Source of the DNA: a virus
Reading direction: 5' to 3' (one strand)
Virus record (IMG/VR): IMGVR_UViG_3300042516_003651
Location: 1-28,479 of that record
DNA: 28,479 bases
Program-made: the position numbers and the translations under genes
Notes under the pieces: model-generated
What the model saw: only the letters and a program-made list of their open reading frames with translations
Database searches by the model: none
What the model was told of the DNA's origin: nothing
Part shown: positions 27,939 to 28,479 of the stretch, piece after piece
Layout: each line of letters opens with the position of its first letter
Position numbering within the stretch: the stretch's first letter is position 1

Positions 27939-28479
27939 ATGGAAGACGGAATACAGAACTTCTGGCATATCATCCCGCAGCGAACGCTGGTGCTAATCTC
28001 CGGCTACGCTCGGGCTGGTAAGGATACACTCGGGGACGGAATCCTTGAATGGTCAGAGAAGAACTCCTGCAAGATTAACTTTGCAGAATCTCTGAAGGAC
28101 TCCGCGAATGTATGGCTGGATTGCCTCGGGCTGAAAGGCGACTTTCACGATGAGCAATTCAAGACGGCTAACAGGGACATTCTCGTCACTCTCGGTGAAT
28201 TCGCTCGGAGCATCGACGCAGGGGTGTTCGCTCGGGAACTCGCCGATCAAGTCCTGCACAGCTACGACGACGACGGAATTCCGCACGAAACGGTCATTTG
28301 CACAGATTGGCGATACCTGAATGAACTCACAACGTGCCAGCAATTCCTTATCCCTATGGGCTGGAAGATTAAAACGGTGTATGTAGAAACGACAGGACAG
28401 AAAGCAGCGAACGCAACTGAACTAAACAGCATCAGTGAGATTAGGGGTTTAATTAACTTCGACCAAGAGTATTACTTCG
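27939..28479 (+). CDS. Deoxynucleoside monophosphate kinase, 5' part (continues at 1-192)
   Basis: Starts at ATG 27939 (leader AACTTCCAAAA). It has the P-loop SGYARAGKDT (residues 21-30), typical of phage dNMP kinases of the T4 gene 1 type, which phosphorylate dNMPs to dNDPs for replication. The frame runs through the 127-bp overlap and finishes at position 192 in the other copy; the joined protein is 201 aa, somewhat shorter than T4 gp1 (241 aa). Family members also use a lid region with Arg and Asp; ICTDWRYLNEL (about 119-129) fits a core strand with the TDWR motif. Confidence 0.85.
   Translation, partial: MEDGIQNFWHIIPQRTLVLISGYARAGKDTLGDGILEWSEKNSCKINFAESLKDSANVWLDCLGLKGDFHDEQFKTANRDILVTLGEFARSIDAGVFARELADQVLHSYDDDGIPHETVICTDWRYLNELTTCQQFLIPMGWKIKTVYVETTGQKAANATELNSISEIRGLINFDQEYYF
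28353..28479. repeat. Right copy of 127-bp terminal overlap
   Basis: Same sequence as 1-127. Removing one copy gives a circular map of about 28,352 bp. Together with the split kinase frame it indicates a complete genome. Confidence 0.9.

Overview
The window is a nearly self-contained tailed-phage genome (Caudoviricetes, siphovirus type). The first 127 bases are repeated exactly as the last 127 bases (1-127 = 28353-28479), inside one reading frame, so the contig closes into a circle of about 28,352 bp. A gene cut by the window ends, a deoxynucleoside monophosphate kinase, becomes intact when the ends are joined. All supported genes are on the + strand and tightly packed. I see no integrase, repressor, tRNA, CRISPR array or insertion sequence, and no recognisable DNA or RNA polymerase. 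The phage therefore looks virulent and dependent on host polymerases. Almost no start codon has a Shine-Dalgarno purine run upstream; leaders are G-poor and rich in A, C and T (for example CCTATG, CCAATG, TTTATG). That fits a host that starts translation without SD pairing, such as Bacteroidota or some other freshwater or marine phyla. The host cannot be named from this sequence.

Layout on the circle. (1) 22572 to 28352, then 1 to 4764: early, replication and recombination region. It holds a secreted lysozyme-like protein, an endonuclease VII-like resolvase, an ERF single-strand annealing protein, a RecE/lambda-exonuclease-like PD-(D/E)XK nuclease, an SSB-like protein, dNMP kinase, a metallophosphoesterase, a STAS-like DUF4325 protein, a DnaB/RepA-type helicase, several small unknowns and an HTH protein just before the late genes. 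(2) 5023-16016: a morphogenesis block in the phage lambda order: TerS, TerL (gpA type), W-like connector, portal, S49 protease, scaffold, major capsid, FII-like, Z-like, U-like, tail tube, tail assembly chaperone, tape measure. (3) 16053-21111: tail tip and fibre genes, including a collagen-like fibre with 10-residue repeats. (4) 21133-22297: small membrane proteins and a HExxH protein, probably connected with lysis.

The most notable points are: a HAD-phosphatase domain fused in frame to a scaffold-like coiled coil, with a good internal start (a variation on the lambda C/Nu3 nested arrangement); intrinsic terminators right after the two most abundant virion proteins, the second lying inside the coding sequence of the next gene; a repeat-rich gap after the helicase that may be an origin; and a gap at 22298-22571 with competing hairpins and a minus-strand G-quadruplex motif. 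Another C-rich gap upstream of terS may hold cos and a terminator.

How the genes work together: the exonuclease, ERF and SSB form a recombination set that could build concatemers with the helicase. EndoVII would resolve branches before packaging by TerS/TerL. The structural genes build a lambda-like head and a short non-contractile tail.
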